NCBI RefSeq assembly: GCF_008919445.1
Contig: NZ_VSLG01000004.1
Location: forward strand, 62,001 to 126,000
Reading direction: 5' to 3'
Origin: Serinicoccus kebangsaanensis
GTDB lineage: Bacteria > Actinomycetota > Actinomycetes > Actinomycetales > Dermatophilaceae
Length of the DNA: 64,000 nucleotides
This document shows positions 7,628 to 15,643 of the stretch, one piece after another. The position numbers were made by a program, and so were the translations under genes. The notes beneath the pieces are model-generated. The model did no database searches. It saw nothing but the letters and a program-made list of their open reading frames with translations, and was not told where the DNA came from. The stretch's first letter is position 1. Every line of letters begins with the position of its first letter.

Positions 7628-8913
7628 GCACCGTCGCCAGCACCGAGGCCCCGACGCCCGCCCCAGGTGCGTCTGCGTCGGTGCGGGCCCTCGCGGACCG
7701 GGCGGCCGGGACGGTCCTGGCCCGCGCGCTGCGGCAGGGCGACCGGGTCGGCTGGGCGGCCTGGCACCGGCTGGACGGCACGGCACCTGCGACGCTGCGC
7801 CTCGGCGGTGCCGAGGTCTACGACGGGGACGCCGGGATCGGCTGGGCCCTGGGGGTGCTGTCGCCCGTCCTGGACCGCCCTGAGCTGCACGAGCTCGCCC
7901 GGCGGGCGGTCGCCGGTGCCGGCCCGACCGTCCAGGCCCCGGGCCTGCTGGACGGGCGCGCGGGGGTCGCCGTGGCCCGCGCCGCCGTGACCGGCGCCGG
8001 CGACCCGTCCCGCCTGCCCGCCGCGGACGACGTCTCCGGCACCGACCTGCTCGACGGGCTCTCCGGCGTGCTGCTGGCGGCGCTGTCCCTCGGAGCCGCG
8101 CCCCGGGTCACGGACGAGCTGGTCCGCGCCCTGCTGGACCGGGGCTCGGCGCAGCGCGAGGGATGGTGCTACCCCGGCCCTCCGGACGCCGGGGGTGTGC
8201 CGCTGGCCCCGCTGACCGGTCTGGCCCACGGCAGCAGCGGGGTCCTGCTGGCGCTCGGGCACTGGCTCGCGACCGACCCCGGCACGGCCCTGGCGGCGCG
8301 GGTCCGGGAGCGCTTCCGCGCCACCTGGCTCTGGGAGACGGCGTGGTCCGACCCCGTGCTCGGGTGGCCGGACCTGCGCGAGGAGCCACCGGCATACCCG
8401 GTGATGTGGTGCCACGGCGCCGCGGGGATCGCGGCCACCCGGATCGAGCTGGGCCGGCTCTGCGAGGCCGGGGTGGACCTGGGGGTGCCGGGCCCGGCCC
8501 TGCGGGCCCAGGCGGAGGCCGGCGTGCGGCTGTGCCGCGACTTCGTCTCCCACTGCGCCGAGCAGGCGCGGCACCAGCAGGACACCCTCGGTGCGACGCC
8601 GGTGCAGGTCGACCCCGCGGACGCCGGGCTGACCCTGTGCCACGGCCTCGGCGGTGCGCTCGACGTCCTCGCCAGCGCCGCGGTCTGCTGGGGCGTGGAC
8701 GAGCACCTCGAGCTCGCCCGTGCCTCGGTGCTGGATCTCGTCGACGCGTCGGGTGACGACCCGGACCTCTGGCCCACCGGCCAGCGCACCCGCGGCGGCT
8801 ACGGCCTGTTCCAGGGCCTGTCGGGGACCGCCGTCGTGCTGGCGCGGCTGGCGCACCCGGAGGCCGGGCTGCCGAGCCCGGGGATGTTCGGCGTGCCGGT
8901 GCGGTTGCCGTGA
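7624..8913 (+). CDS. LanC-like cyclase (lanthionine synthetase C family)
   Basis: This 429-aa protein starts at GTG 7624 (GTGA overlap). The alpha-barrel repeat motifs and the zinc site are complete: GLAHGSSGV with His202, MWCHGAAGIA with Cys263 and His264, and LCHGLGGALDV with Cys339 and His340. Cys263/Cys339/His340 match the zinc ligands of NisC, and His202 the catalytic His. LanC proteins add Cys thiols to dehydroamino acids to close thioether rings, so a substrate containing both Cys and Ser/Thr should exist. No stand-alone precursor peptide is seen nearby, and the Cys-rich tail of the protease three genes upstream is the only obvious candidate. The gene closes the four-gene plus-strand operon. 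Confidence 0.9.
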   Translation: MSTVASTEAPTPAPGASASVRALADRAAGTVLARALRQGDRVGWAAWHRLDGTAPATLRLGGAEVYDGDAGIGWALGVLSPVLDRPELHELARRAVAGAGPTVQAPGLLDGRAGVAVARAAVTGAGDPSRLPAADDVSGTDLLDGLSGVLLAALSLGAAPRVTDELVRALLDRGSAQREGWCYPGPPDAGGVPLAPLTGLAHGSSGVLLALGHWLATDPGTALAARVRERFRATWLWETAWSDPVLGWPDLREEPPAYPVMWCHGAAGIAATRIELGRLCEAGVDLGVPGPALRAQAEAGVRLCRDFVSHCAEQARHQQDTLGATPVQVDPADAGLTLCHGLGGALDVLASAAVCWGVDEHLELARASVLDLVDASGDDPDLWPTGQRTRGGYGLFQGLSGTAVVLARLAHPEAGLPSPGMFGVPVRLP

Positions 8914-8958
8914 CGTCAGTCCTGGGCCAGAGTGAGCGGCGGGCAGAGAGGAACCCTC

Positions 8959-10665
8959 ATGACTCGTCCCATCGCACGACGGACCATCCTCGCCGCCGGA
9001 GGCGGCGCGACCCTGGCCGGCCAGGCACGGGCGGCCACGGCCGCACCGGCCGCCGGGACGAGCGGAGGCGGGAAGGTTCCGACCGACCGCAGCGTCGCGG
9101 AGCTGCAGCGGCTGCTGGCGCGCGGTCGGCTCTCGGCCCGTGACCTCACCCGGGCCTATCTGCGGCGCATCGAGCGGATCGACGCGGACGGACCCGGGCT
9201 GAGGTCCGTCATCGAGGTGAACCCGCACGCCGAGCGGATCGCCCGCCAGCTGGACCGGGAGCGCCGCCGCGGGCGCGTGCGCGGGCCGCTGCACGGCATA
9301 CCGGTCCTCATCAAGGACAACATCGACACCGACGACGCCATGCTCACCACCGCCGGCTCGCTGGCGCTCGTGGACTCCCGGGCAGGATCGGACGCGACGG
9401 TGGTGCGCCGGATGCGCGAGGCCGGGCTCGTCCTCCTCGGCAAGACCAACCTCTCGGAGTGGGCGAACTTCCGCGGCAACCAGTCCTCCAGCGGCTGGTC
9501 GGCGCGTGGCGGGCAGACCAAGAACCCCTACGTCCTGCCGCGCAACACCTCCGGCAGCTCCTCCGGGTCGGCGGCCGCGGTCTCGGCCTTCCTGGCCCCG
9601 ATCACCCTGGGCACCGAGACGGACGGGTCGATCGTCGGACCCTCGCACGCCTGCGGCGTGGTCGGGATCAAACCGACGGTGGGTCTCACCAGCCGGGCGG
9701 GCGTCATCCCGATCAGCCAGAGCCAGGACACGGTCGGACCGATCTGCCGCACCGTCGCGGACGCAGCGGCCGTGCTGGGCGTGCTGACCGGAGTCGATCC
9801 CCGCGACGACGCCACCGCGGACAGCGAGGGTCGCTCGCACCGGGACTACACCCAGTTCCTCGACACCGACGGCCTGGCCGGGGCGCGGATCGGGGTGCCG
9901 CGTCAGCTGTCGGTGAACAGCCCGGAGGCGATGGCGGTCTTCGAGGAGTCGGTCGCGGCGCTGCAGGCCGCCGGTGCGGTCGTCGTCGACCCGGTGGAGA
10001 TCCCGTCCTACGACGAGTTCAGCACCAGCTCGGCCGAGTTCGAGGTGCTGCTGTGGGAGTTCAAGGCCGGCATCGCGGACTACCTGTCGACCCGCTCGGC
10101 AGGGTCACCACGCACCCTCGCCGACCTCATCGAGTTCAACCTGGCCAACGCCGACGAGGAGCTGCGGTGGTTCGGCCAGGAGGTCTTCGAGCTGTCCCAG
10201 ACGTTTACCGGCCTGGACGACCCGGCGTATGCCGAGACGCTGGCCACGAGCCGCCGCATCTCCCGGTCCGAGGGGCTGGACGCGGTGCTGGACGCGCACG
10301 ACCTGGACGCGCTGGTGGCCCCCACCGGTGGCCCGGCCTGGATGACCGACCTGGTCAACGGGGACAACTTCCTGGGCGGCACCTCGTCCTACGCCGCGAT
10401 GGCGGGCTACCCCCTGGTGACCGTCCCGAACGGCTCGGTCTTCGGGCTGCCGCTGGGCATGACGTTCATGGGCCGGGCGTGGAGCGAGCCCACCCTGATC
10501 CGGCTCGCCAGCGGCTTCGAGGCGCAGACGCACGCGCGCTTCGCCCCGAGGTACCGCAGCTCGGTCACCGACGACGGCCGTCGCGGTCGACCCCGCCGGC
10601 CCCGTCGACCCGACGGGAGCGACACCGACCTGGAGCGGGCGGTCCGGGGGCACGGGCGCTGGTAG
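8959..10665 (+). CDS. Amidase-signature hydrolase with Tat-type signal
   Basis: This 568-aa protein has the amidase-signature core: catalytic Lys in VLIKDNIDT (about residue 118), the Gly/Ser block NTSGSSSGSAAAV (about 197-209) and nucleophile Ser in ETDGSIVGPS. The N-terminus ARRTILAAGGGATLAG looks like a Tat signal, so a folded enzyme may be exported. GAGAGGAA precedes the ATG at 8959; an upstream in-frame ATG at 8932 is less likely because it lacks the signal context. The gene follows lanC after 45 bp and could share its transcript. Amidases hydrolyse a wide range of amides, and the substrate cannot be read from sequence. The C-terminal 30 residues are Arg-rich. Confidence 0.87.
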   Translation: MTRPIARRTILAAGGGATLAGQARAATAAPAAGTSGGGKVPTDRSVAELQRLLARGRLSARDLTRAYLRRIERIDADGPGLRSVIEVNPHAERIARQLDRERRRGRVRGPLHGIPVLIKDNIDTDDAMLTTAGSLALVDSRAGSDATVVRRMREAGLVLLGKTNLSEWANFRGNQSSSGWSARGGQTKNPYVLPRNTSGSSSGSAAAVSAFLAPITLGTETDGSIVGPSHACGVVGIKPTVGLTSRAGVIPISQSQDTVGPICRTVADAAAVLGVLTGVDPRDDATADSEGRSHRDYTQFLDTDGLAGARIGVPRQLSVNSPEAMAVFEESVAALQAAGAVVVDPVEIPSYDEFSTSSAEFEVLLWEFKAGIADYLSTRSAGSPRTLADLIEFNLANADEELRWFGQEVFELSQTFTGLDDPAYAETLATSRRISRSEGLDAVLDAHDLDALVAPTGGPAWMTDLVNGDNFLGGTSSYAAMAGYPLVTVPNGSVFGLPLGMTFMGRAWSEPTLIRLASGFEAQTHARFAPRYRSSVTDDGRRGRPRRPRRPDGSDTDLERAVRGHGRW

Positions 10666-10678
10666 GCCCTCAGGCCGG

Positions 10679-11122
10679 TCAGCCCTGCGCGGGGAACCAG
10701 ATGGCGATCTCGCGCGCGGCCGACTCCGGGGAGTCCGAGCCGTGCACGATGTTCTGCTGCACCGCGAGCCCCCAGTCGCGGCCGTGGTCGCCGCGGATGG
10801 TGCCGGGCGCCGCGGCGGTCGGGTCGGTCGCCCCCGCCAGCGAGCGGAAGCCGGGGATGCACCCCTGTCCCTCGATGATGGCGGCGGTGACCGGACCGGA
10901 GGACATGAACTCCAGCAGCGGCTCGTAGAACGGCTTGCCCTGGTGCTCGGCGTAGTGCTCCTCCAGCTGCCCGCGCGAGGGCTCCACGACGGCGAGCGCC
11001 ACCAGGGTGTAGCCCTTGGCCTCGATCCGGCGCAGCACCTCCCCGGACAGGCCGCGACGGTAGCCGTCCGGCTTGACGAGGACGAGGGAGCGTTCGGTCT
11101 GCGCGGCTGTCGTGTCGGTCAC
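10679..11122 (-). CDS. ndk: Nucleoside diphosphate kinase
   Basis: The 147-aa product begins at GTG 11122 (VTDTTAAQTERSLVLVKPDG) and carries the phosphohistidine motif NIVHGSDS. It moves phosphate from ATP to other NDPs. A longer reading frame upstream adds a non-homologous N-terminus and is rejected. TACCCT (11134-11129) ends 6 nt before the GTG, the spacing expected for a leaderless transcript. In many actinobacteria ndk directly follows folC and a DUF4233 gene; here uppP intervenes and folC is 13 kb away. Confidence 0.95.
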   Translation of the reverse strand: MTDTTAAQTERSLVLVKPDGYRRGLSGEVLRRIEAKGYTLVALAVVEPSRGQLEEHYAEHQGKPFYEPLLEFMSSGPVTAAIIEGQGCIPGFRSLAGATDPTAAAPGTIRGDHGRDWGLAVQQNIVHGSDSPESAAREIAIWFPAQG

Positions 11123-11159
11123 GGCCCCAGGGTAGGCCGTGAGCGGCGCTGCTCCCGCG

Positions 11160-11996
11160 TCAGGGCTCCAGCACACCCCAGCCGAGGAGCCCGAAGAGCA
11201 CCAGGGCCAGCACGATCCGGTAGATCATGAACGGCGTGAAGGTGTGCGTGGTGATGTAGCGCATGAACCAGGCGATGACGGCATACCCCACGCCGAAGGC
11301 CAGGACGGTCGCCACCGCGATCGCTCCCCAGCCGGTCCCGGACCCGATGGCGTCGCCGGTGACCACCTTGACCAGCTGCAGCCCGCCGGAGGCGAGGACG
11401 GCCGGGATGGCCAGCAGGAAGGAGTAGCGGGCCGCGGCCTCGCGGGTGTAGCCCATGAACAACCCGCCGGCGATCGTGCCGCCGCTGCGGGAGACGCCGG
11501 GGACCAGCGCCAGCGCCTGCCACAGACCGAAGCCGAGACCGTGCCTCCAGGTCAGCTCCCGCAGCTCCCGCTCCTGACGCCCGACGCGCTCCGCGGCCAG
11601 GATCACCAGCGCGAAGACCAGCAGCATGGTGGCCGTGAGCCACAGGCTCCGCAGGTCCGTCTCGATCCAGTCCTGCAGCAGCAGGCCCAGGATGCCGATG
11701 GGGAAGGTGCCCAGGATGACCCACCAGCCCAGCACGGCGTCGGGGTCGTTCCTCGGGATCCGCCCGGCGAGCGAGGCGAACCAGGCGCGGACGATGCGCA
11801 CGATGTCGCGCCAGAAGTAGAGCAGCACCGCGGCCTCGGTGCCGAGCTGGGTGATGGCGGTGAAGGCCGCTCCCGGGTCGGCTCCCTCGTCGCCGAGCAG
11901 CCGCCCGACGATCGAGACGTGGGCGCTGGAGGAGATCGGGAGGAACTCGGTGAGCCCCTGCACGATCCCGAGGACGGCGGCGGTCAGCAGGTCCAC
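11160..11996 (-). CDS. uppP: Undecaprenyl-diphosphatase
   Basis: This 278-aa polytopic membrane protein has both BacA/UppP signatures: [13 protein letters not shown] near residue 15 and [13 protein letters not shown] near residue 165, which form the active site with conserved Glu, Ser and Arg. It recycles the C55-PP lipid carrier of peptidoglycan synthesis and gives bacitracin tolerance. Seven to eight hydrophobic segments are visible. It ends 3 bases after the start of a minus-strand neighbour's stop (12000) and sits 37 bp before ndk on the same strand. Confidence 0.96.
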   Translation of the reverse strand: MDLLTAAVLGIVQGLTEFLPISSSAHVSIVGRLLGDEGADPGAAFTAITQLGTEAAVLLYFWRDIVRIVRAWFASLAGRIPRNDPDAVLGWWVILGTFPIGILGLLLQDWIETDLRSLWLTATMLLVFALVILAAERVGRQERELRELTWRHGLGFGLWQALALVPGVSRSGGTIAGGLFMGYTREAAARYSFLLAIPAVLASGGLQLVKVVTGDAIGSGTGWGAIAVATVLAFGVGYAVIAWFMRYITTHTFTPFMIYRIVLALVLFGLLGWGVLEP

Positions 11997-11999
11997 CGG

Positions 12000-12386
12000 T
12001 CAGTCCCCCTCCACGTCAGCGGCCGCGGCCCGTTCGGCGGTCAGCCGGTCCATCCGCATCCCCTGGGTGAGGCACAGCCACCACAGGAAGCCGAAGAGGG
12101 CGGCGACGACCAGCATCGCCGGGAGCACCACCCCCGCGGCGAGGGTGAGCAGCTGCGCCAGCCACCCCAGCAGGATGCCGAGGCGCCCACGCAGCGCACC
12201 GGCCGCGACCACGCAGACGGCGGTGAGCACGACACCGCCCCACAGGTATGCGCCCGCCCTCGGGTCGTCGTTCGTCTGCCCCAACCGCCAGGCGACCAGG
12301 GTGCCGAAGAAGACCGACATGGCCTGGGCCAGGAGTGTCGTGGCACACAGACGTCGGGTGAGGGTGCCGGGAGTCACGTGCGCCAT
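12000..12386 (-). CDS. Small membrane protein, DUF4233-like
   Basis: I start at ATG 12386 (MAHVTPGTLTRR); the longer frame to 12554 would overlap the divergent DUF3105 gene and is rejected. The 128-aa product has about four hydrophobic helices and a charged C-terminus (MRMDRLTAERAAAADVEGD). Its topology and its place upstream of ndk on the same strand match the DUF4233 genes found between folC and ndk in actinobacteria. Function is unknown. A start at the in-frame GTG 3 codons later is possible. Confidence 0.75.
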   Translation of the reverse strand: MAHVTPGTLTRRLCATTLLAQAMSVFFGTLVAWRLGQTNDDPRAGAYLWGGVVLTAVCVVAAGALRGRLGILLGWLAQLLTLAAGVVLPAMLVVAALFGFLWWLCLTQGMRMDRLTAERAAAADVEGD

Positions 12387-12431
12387 CTTCGCAGACCAGA
12401 CCTGGGAGCCTTCCCAGCAACCCGCCAGCCG

Positions 12432-12447
12432 CACGGCATACCCTGGG
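12432..12447 (+). promoter_or_regulatory. CACGGCATACCCTGGG element upstream of the DUF3105 gene
   Basis: The same 16 bp occur at 52259-52274 ahead of pepN. In both places TACCCT could be a -10 box, with the start codon 40-52 nt downstream and a divergent gene on the other side. It contains one copy of the genome-wide octamer GGCATACC. Confidence 0.4.
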
Positions 12448-12498
12448 TGCGTCGACGACGACAGCCGATCCCCGAACCGTCCCGCCAGGAGCGCACCG

Positions 12499-13131
12499 AT
12501 GCCCCGACCCGACCGCAAGCCCGCGGCCACCGACCGCGCCGCCAAGGCGGCCAAGATCCAGAAGGCCGGTGCTGCCGCGGAGCGCCGCCGCGGTGCCCTC
12601 GTCTGGGGCGGGGCCGCCGCCGTGGTGGTGCTGATCGTGGGCGCCGTCGTCTTCGCCGTCGTGCGCGACTCGCCCGCCCTGGTGGACCTGTCCGCCGTGG
12701 AGGAGTTCGAGAACGCCGGGGCGAACCACGTCGGCGAGCCGATCGACTACGACCAGAACCCTCCGGTCGGTGGTCCGCACCACCCGGCCTGGTGGAACTG
12801 CGGCGTCTACGCCGAGGAGGTCCCGAAGGAGCACGCGGTGCACTCGCTCGAGCACGGGGCGGTGTGGCTGACCTACCGCCCCGATCTGCCCGCCGACCAG
12901 GTCGAGGTGCTCACCGAGCTCGGTGGGGAGGACTACATGCTGGTCAGCCCGCTGGCCGACCAGGACAGCCCGGTCGTGGCCACCGCCTGGGACCACCAGC
13001 TCACCCTGGACACCGCCGACGAGCGGACCCTGCAGGCCTTCATCCGGGAGTACAAGCAGGGGCCGCAGACACCGGAGCTGGGTGCTGCGTGCACCAGCGG
13101 GACCAACACCGACCTCGTGGCGCGCCCGTGA
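12499..13131 (+). CDS. DUF3105 membrane-anchored protein
   Basis: This 210-aa protein begins at ATG 12499 behind AGGAG. A basic, Lys/Arg-rich N-terminus (residues 1-32) precedes one transmembrane helix (about 33-55), then an extracytoplasmic DUF3105 domain with PPVGGPHHPAWWNCGVY and HSLEHGAVWLTYRPDL. His and Cys in these motifs could bind metal. It overlaps the next gene (DUF305) by 4 nt, a pairing often seen in actinobacteria, sometimes near copper or redox genes. The reaction is unknown. Confidence 0.88.
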   Translation: MPRPDRKPAATDRAAKAAKIQKAGAAAERRRGALVWGGAAAVVVLIVGAVVFAVVRDSPALVDLSAVEEFENAGANHVGEPIDYDQNPPVGGPHHPAWWNCGVYAEEVPKEHAVHSLEHGAVWLTYRPDLPADQVEVLTELGGEDYMLVSPLADQDSPVVATAWDHQLTLDTADERTLQAFIREYKQGPQTPELGAACTSGTNTDLVARP

Positions 13132-13940
13132 CGGAACGGCCGACGCCGGCGGAGCCCTCCGAGGAGGCCACGGAGACGACCCCGCTGGACGCTCCCCGAC
13201 CCGCACGCGACCGGTGGCGCTCCTTCGGCGCTCCCGCGCTGGCGGCCGTGACCGTCGTGGCGCTGTGCCTGGGGGCACTGGTGGGCTGGTTGGCCTTCGG
13301 TGAGCCGAGCCCGCCGGACGACGGGGCGGACGCCGGCTTCGCCCGGGACATGAGCGAGCACCACGCCCAGGCCGTGCAGATGTCCCAGCTGGTCATGCAG
13401 CGCACCGAGGACGAGGCCGTCCGCCGGCTGGCGGTGGACATCAGCAACAACCAGGGGTTCGAGCGCGGGATGATGGCGACCTGGCTGCGGGACTGGGGCC
13501 TCCCGCTGGCGCGGGGCGAGGAGCGGATGGCCTGGATGTCGATGGAGGGCATGGACCACGCGGAGATGATGGATCTGCCGGCCGGGGTGCCCATGCCGGG
13601 CATGGCCTCCCCCACCGAGATCCAGGAGCTCGGCGACGCCTCCGGGGAGGACGCGGAGGTGCTCTTCCTGCAGCTCATGACCACCCACCACATCTCCGGC
13701 GTCGACATGGCCGATGCCGCCCTGGCGCAGGCGACCCAGCCCGAGGTGCTCGCGGCGGCCCAGCGGATGGTGACCGCGCAGGTGGGCGAGATCCGGCTGA
13801 TGCAGGACATGTTGGTCGAGCGGGACGCCGAGCCGCGCGAGGACATCGACGCCTGGGTGGCGGAGCAGGAGGCCACCGATCCCGCCGGGTCGGACGACGG
13901 CTCCGCACCGAGCCCGGGCTCGGGCGGTCACGACCACTGA
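13128..13940 (+). CDS. DUF305 membrane-anchored protein
   Basis: This 270-aa protein starts at GTG 13128, overlapping the DUF3105 stop. It has a cytoplasmic 38-residue start, one transmembrane helix (about 39-60) and an extracytoplasmic DUF305 domain, a ferritin-like helical bundle with DMSEHHAQAVQMSQLV and a second TTHHISGVDMAD. Paired His and many Met (MDHAEMMDLPAGVPMPGM) suggest metal, perhaps copper, binding. The C-terminus is acidic and ends in GGHDH. Confidence 0.88.
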   Translation: MTERPTPAEPSEEATETTPLDAPRPARDRWRSFGAPALAAVTVVALCLGALVGWLAFGEPSPPDDGADAGFARDMSEHHAQAVQMSQLVMQRTEDEAVRRLAVDISNNQGFERGMMATWLRDWGLPLARGEERMAWMSMEGMDHAEMMDLPAGVPMPGMASPTEIQELGDASGEDAEVLFLQLMTTHHISGVDMADAALAQATQPEVLAAAQRMVTAQVGEIRLMQDMLVERDAEPREDIDAWVAEQEATDPAGSDDGSAPSPGSGGHDH

Positions 13941-14049
13941 GTCCGGTCCGGCTGCCGGTTGCGGTTGCACGGCGATGAGACACGAAGGATGCTCGTCCCG
14001 AGGCCGCGGACCTCGCGGCACCGACATCACGATGCGAAGGGTGGATGCG

Positions 14050-14364
14050 ATGAGCACGCAGGACAACGACCCGTTCCAGGACGTCCCGGAGGCTGGACCC
14101 GAGACCGAGGGCGGCGCGGACGGTCACGCCGGACCCGGAGGTGATGGCGGAGCCGACGGAGGCGCCGACGGCCACGCCGGACCCGGTGGCGACGGCGGAG
14201 CCGACGGAGGCGCCGACGGCCACGCCGGACCCGGAGGTGACGGCGGAGCCGACGGAGGCGCCGACGGCCACGCCGGACCCGGTGGCGACGGTGGAGCCGA
14301 CGGAGGCGCCGACGGCCACGCCGGACCCGGAGGTGACGGCGGAGCCGACGGTTCCCCCGAGTGA
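14050..14364 (+). CDS. 104-aa Gly/Ala/Asp/His repeat protein, candidate hydroxylase substrate
   Basis: It begins at ATG 14050 (MSTQDNDPFQDVPEAGPETE) behind GAAGGG. From residue 22, five units of GADGHAGPGGDGGADG follow, then a short end. All three forward frames are open here, but differences between the repeat units are synonymous only in this frame (GGA-GGT-GAT-GGC against GGT-GGC-GAC-GGC, for example), which shows that this is the translated frame. The stop overlaps the GTG of a JmjC hydroxylase gene, so the two are made together. There is no signal or membrane segment. Each unit carries one His and three Asp, residues such hydroxylases modify. A calcium- or metal-binding role is an alternative. 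Confidence 0.78.
   Translation: MSTQDNDPFQDVPEAGPETEGGADGHAGPGGDGGADGGADGHAGPGGDGGADGGADGHAGPGGDGGADGGADGHAGPGGDGGADGGADGHAGPGGDGGADGSPE
14113..14352 (+). repeat. Five tandem 48-bp coding repeats
   Basis: Units start at 14113, 14161, 14209, 14257 and 14305. They differ at a few bases, nearly all third positions of the GADGHAGPGGDGGADG frame. Because 48 is a multiple of 3, a PT-rich frame (EPTEAPTATPDP) also stays open, but it varies at the amino acid level between units and lacks a proper start. Confidence 0.93.
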
Positions 14365-15638
14365 GGAGCGCAGGACCGCACGTGGTGAGGGCCGGGAGAC
14401 CGGCCCTCACCCGACTCCTGGGCACGCTCGACCCTGACACCTTCGCCCGCGACCACTGGGGGCATACCCTGCACCTCGCCGGCGTGGAGGACCGCGGTGG
14501 CGACGAGTTCACCGACCTGTTCTCCCTCGACGCCGTGGACGAGCTCGTCTCGGACCGCGGGCTGCGCACCCCCTTCCTGCGCGTGGCCAAAGACGGGTCG
14601 ACCCTGCCGGAGAGCGCCTTCACCTCCTCCGGAGGCACGGGCGCCGGCATGCCCGACCAGGTCGACGACACCAGGCTGCTGCGGCTCTTCGCCGACGGGT
14701 CGACGGTCGTGCTGCAGGGGCTGCACCGCACGTGGTCGCCGATCCGCGCCTTCGCCGGCGACCTGGCCGACGACCTCGGCAGCCCGGTGCAGGTCAACGC
14801 CTACATCACGCCGGCGGCGAACCAGGGCTTCGACGACCACTACGACGTGCACGACGTCTTCGTGCTGCAGGTCTCCGGCACCAAGCGGTGGTCGCTGCGC
14901 GAGCCGGTGCTGCCGCAGCCGTTGCGCAGCCAGCCGTGGACCGACCGGCGGGACGAGGTGGCGGCCGCCGCGCAGCAGCCGGCCCACCTGGAGACCACGC
15001 TGCGCCCCGGTGACTGCCTCTACCTGCCCCGCGGCTGGATCCACTCCGCGCGGGCGATGGGTGAGGTGAGTGCCCACCTCACCATCGGTGTGCACGCCTG
15101 GACCCGGCACCACCTGGCGCGCTCGGCCCTCGACCTGGTCGGCGCGGGGCTCGGTGACGAGGACGACGTGCGCCGCAGCCTGCCGATGGGTGTCGACCTG
15201 TCCGACCCGGACGGGTGGCGGGACGACGTCGAGCAGGTCCGGTCCGCGCTGCTGCGGCGGCTGCGCGACCTCCCCGCCGAGGACCTCGCCGCGTCCCTCC
15301 ACGACAGCCAGCGGCGCAGCGCCCGGCCGGCCCCGGTGCGCCCGCTCGCCCAGGCCGCAGCGGCCGAGCAGCTGCGCGCGAGCGACCAGGTCGTCCTGCG
15401 GCGCCACCTGGCGCCATCCCTGCACACCCAGGGTGAACGGGTCAGCCTCGTCTCCCGGGTCGCCACGTTCACCCTGCCCGAGGCATACCGCCCCGCCCTG
15501 GAGCGCCTGCTCGAGGGCGAGCCGGTCACGGTCCAGGAGCTCGGCGCGCTCGGGGGTCTGGACGAGGCAGATGCCGTGGAGCTCGCCCGGGGGCTGCTGC
15601 GCCGCGGCGTCGCGTGCGTGCCCGACCAGCAGTCCTGA
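14361..15638 (+). CDS. JmjC/cupin-8 2-oxoglutarate Fe(II) hydroxylase, ribosomal-oxygenase type
   Basis: This 425-aa protein starts at GTG 14361, overlapping the repeat-protein stop. The iron site is complete: His160 and Asp162 (DDHYDVHDVFVLQVSG) and distal His228 (PRGWIHSA), with Lys175 in GTKRW placed for 2-oxoglutarate. After the JmjC domain a C-terminal winged-helix-like part (about 365-422) is present, the same layout as YcfD, MINA53 and NO66, which hydroxylate Arg or His of ribosomal proteins. Length also fits that family. Translational coupling to the His/Asp repeat protein suggests that protein is the substrate, although a ribosomal protein remains possible. Confidence 0.88.
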   Translation: MRSAGPHVVRAGRPALTRLLGTLDPDTFARDHWGHTLHLAGVEDRGGDEFTDLFSLDAVDELVSDRGLRTPFLRVAKDGSTLPESAFTSSGGTGAGMPDQVDDTRLLRLFADGSTVVLQGLHRTWSPIRAFAGDLADDLGSPVQVNAYITPAANQGFDDHYDVHDVFVLQVSGTKRWSLREPVLPQPLRSQPWTDRRDEVAAAAQQPAHLETTLRPGDCLYLPRGWIHSARAMGEVSAHLTIGVHAWTRHHLARSALDLVGAGLGDEDDVRRSLPMGVDLSDPDGWRDDVEQVRSALLRRLRDLPAEDLAASLHDSQRRSARPAPVRPLAQAAAAEQLRASDQVVLRRHLAPSLHTQGERVSLVSRVATFTLPEAYRPALERLLEGEPVTVQELGALGGLDEADAVELARGLLRRGVACVPDQQS

Positions 15639-15643
15639 CCCGG

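Noticed and set aside
7324..9840. 838-residue minus-strand frame opposite HopA1, lanC and the amidase
   Set aside because: Low-complexity Arg/Gly/Gln/Val product, typical of a high-GC antisense shadow; the plus-strand genes have complete motifs.
14141..14437. PT-rich frame (EPTEAPTATPDP repeats) over the 48-bp array
   Set aside because: Repeat units differ at amino acid level in this frame but only silently in the Asp/His frame; its start lies inside the array.
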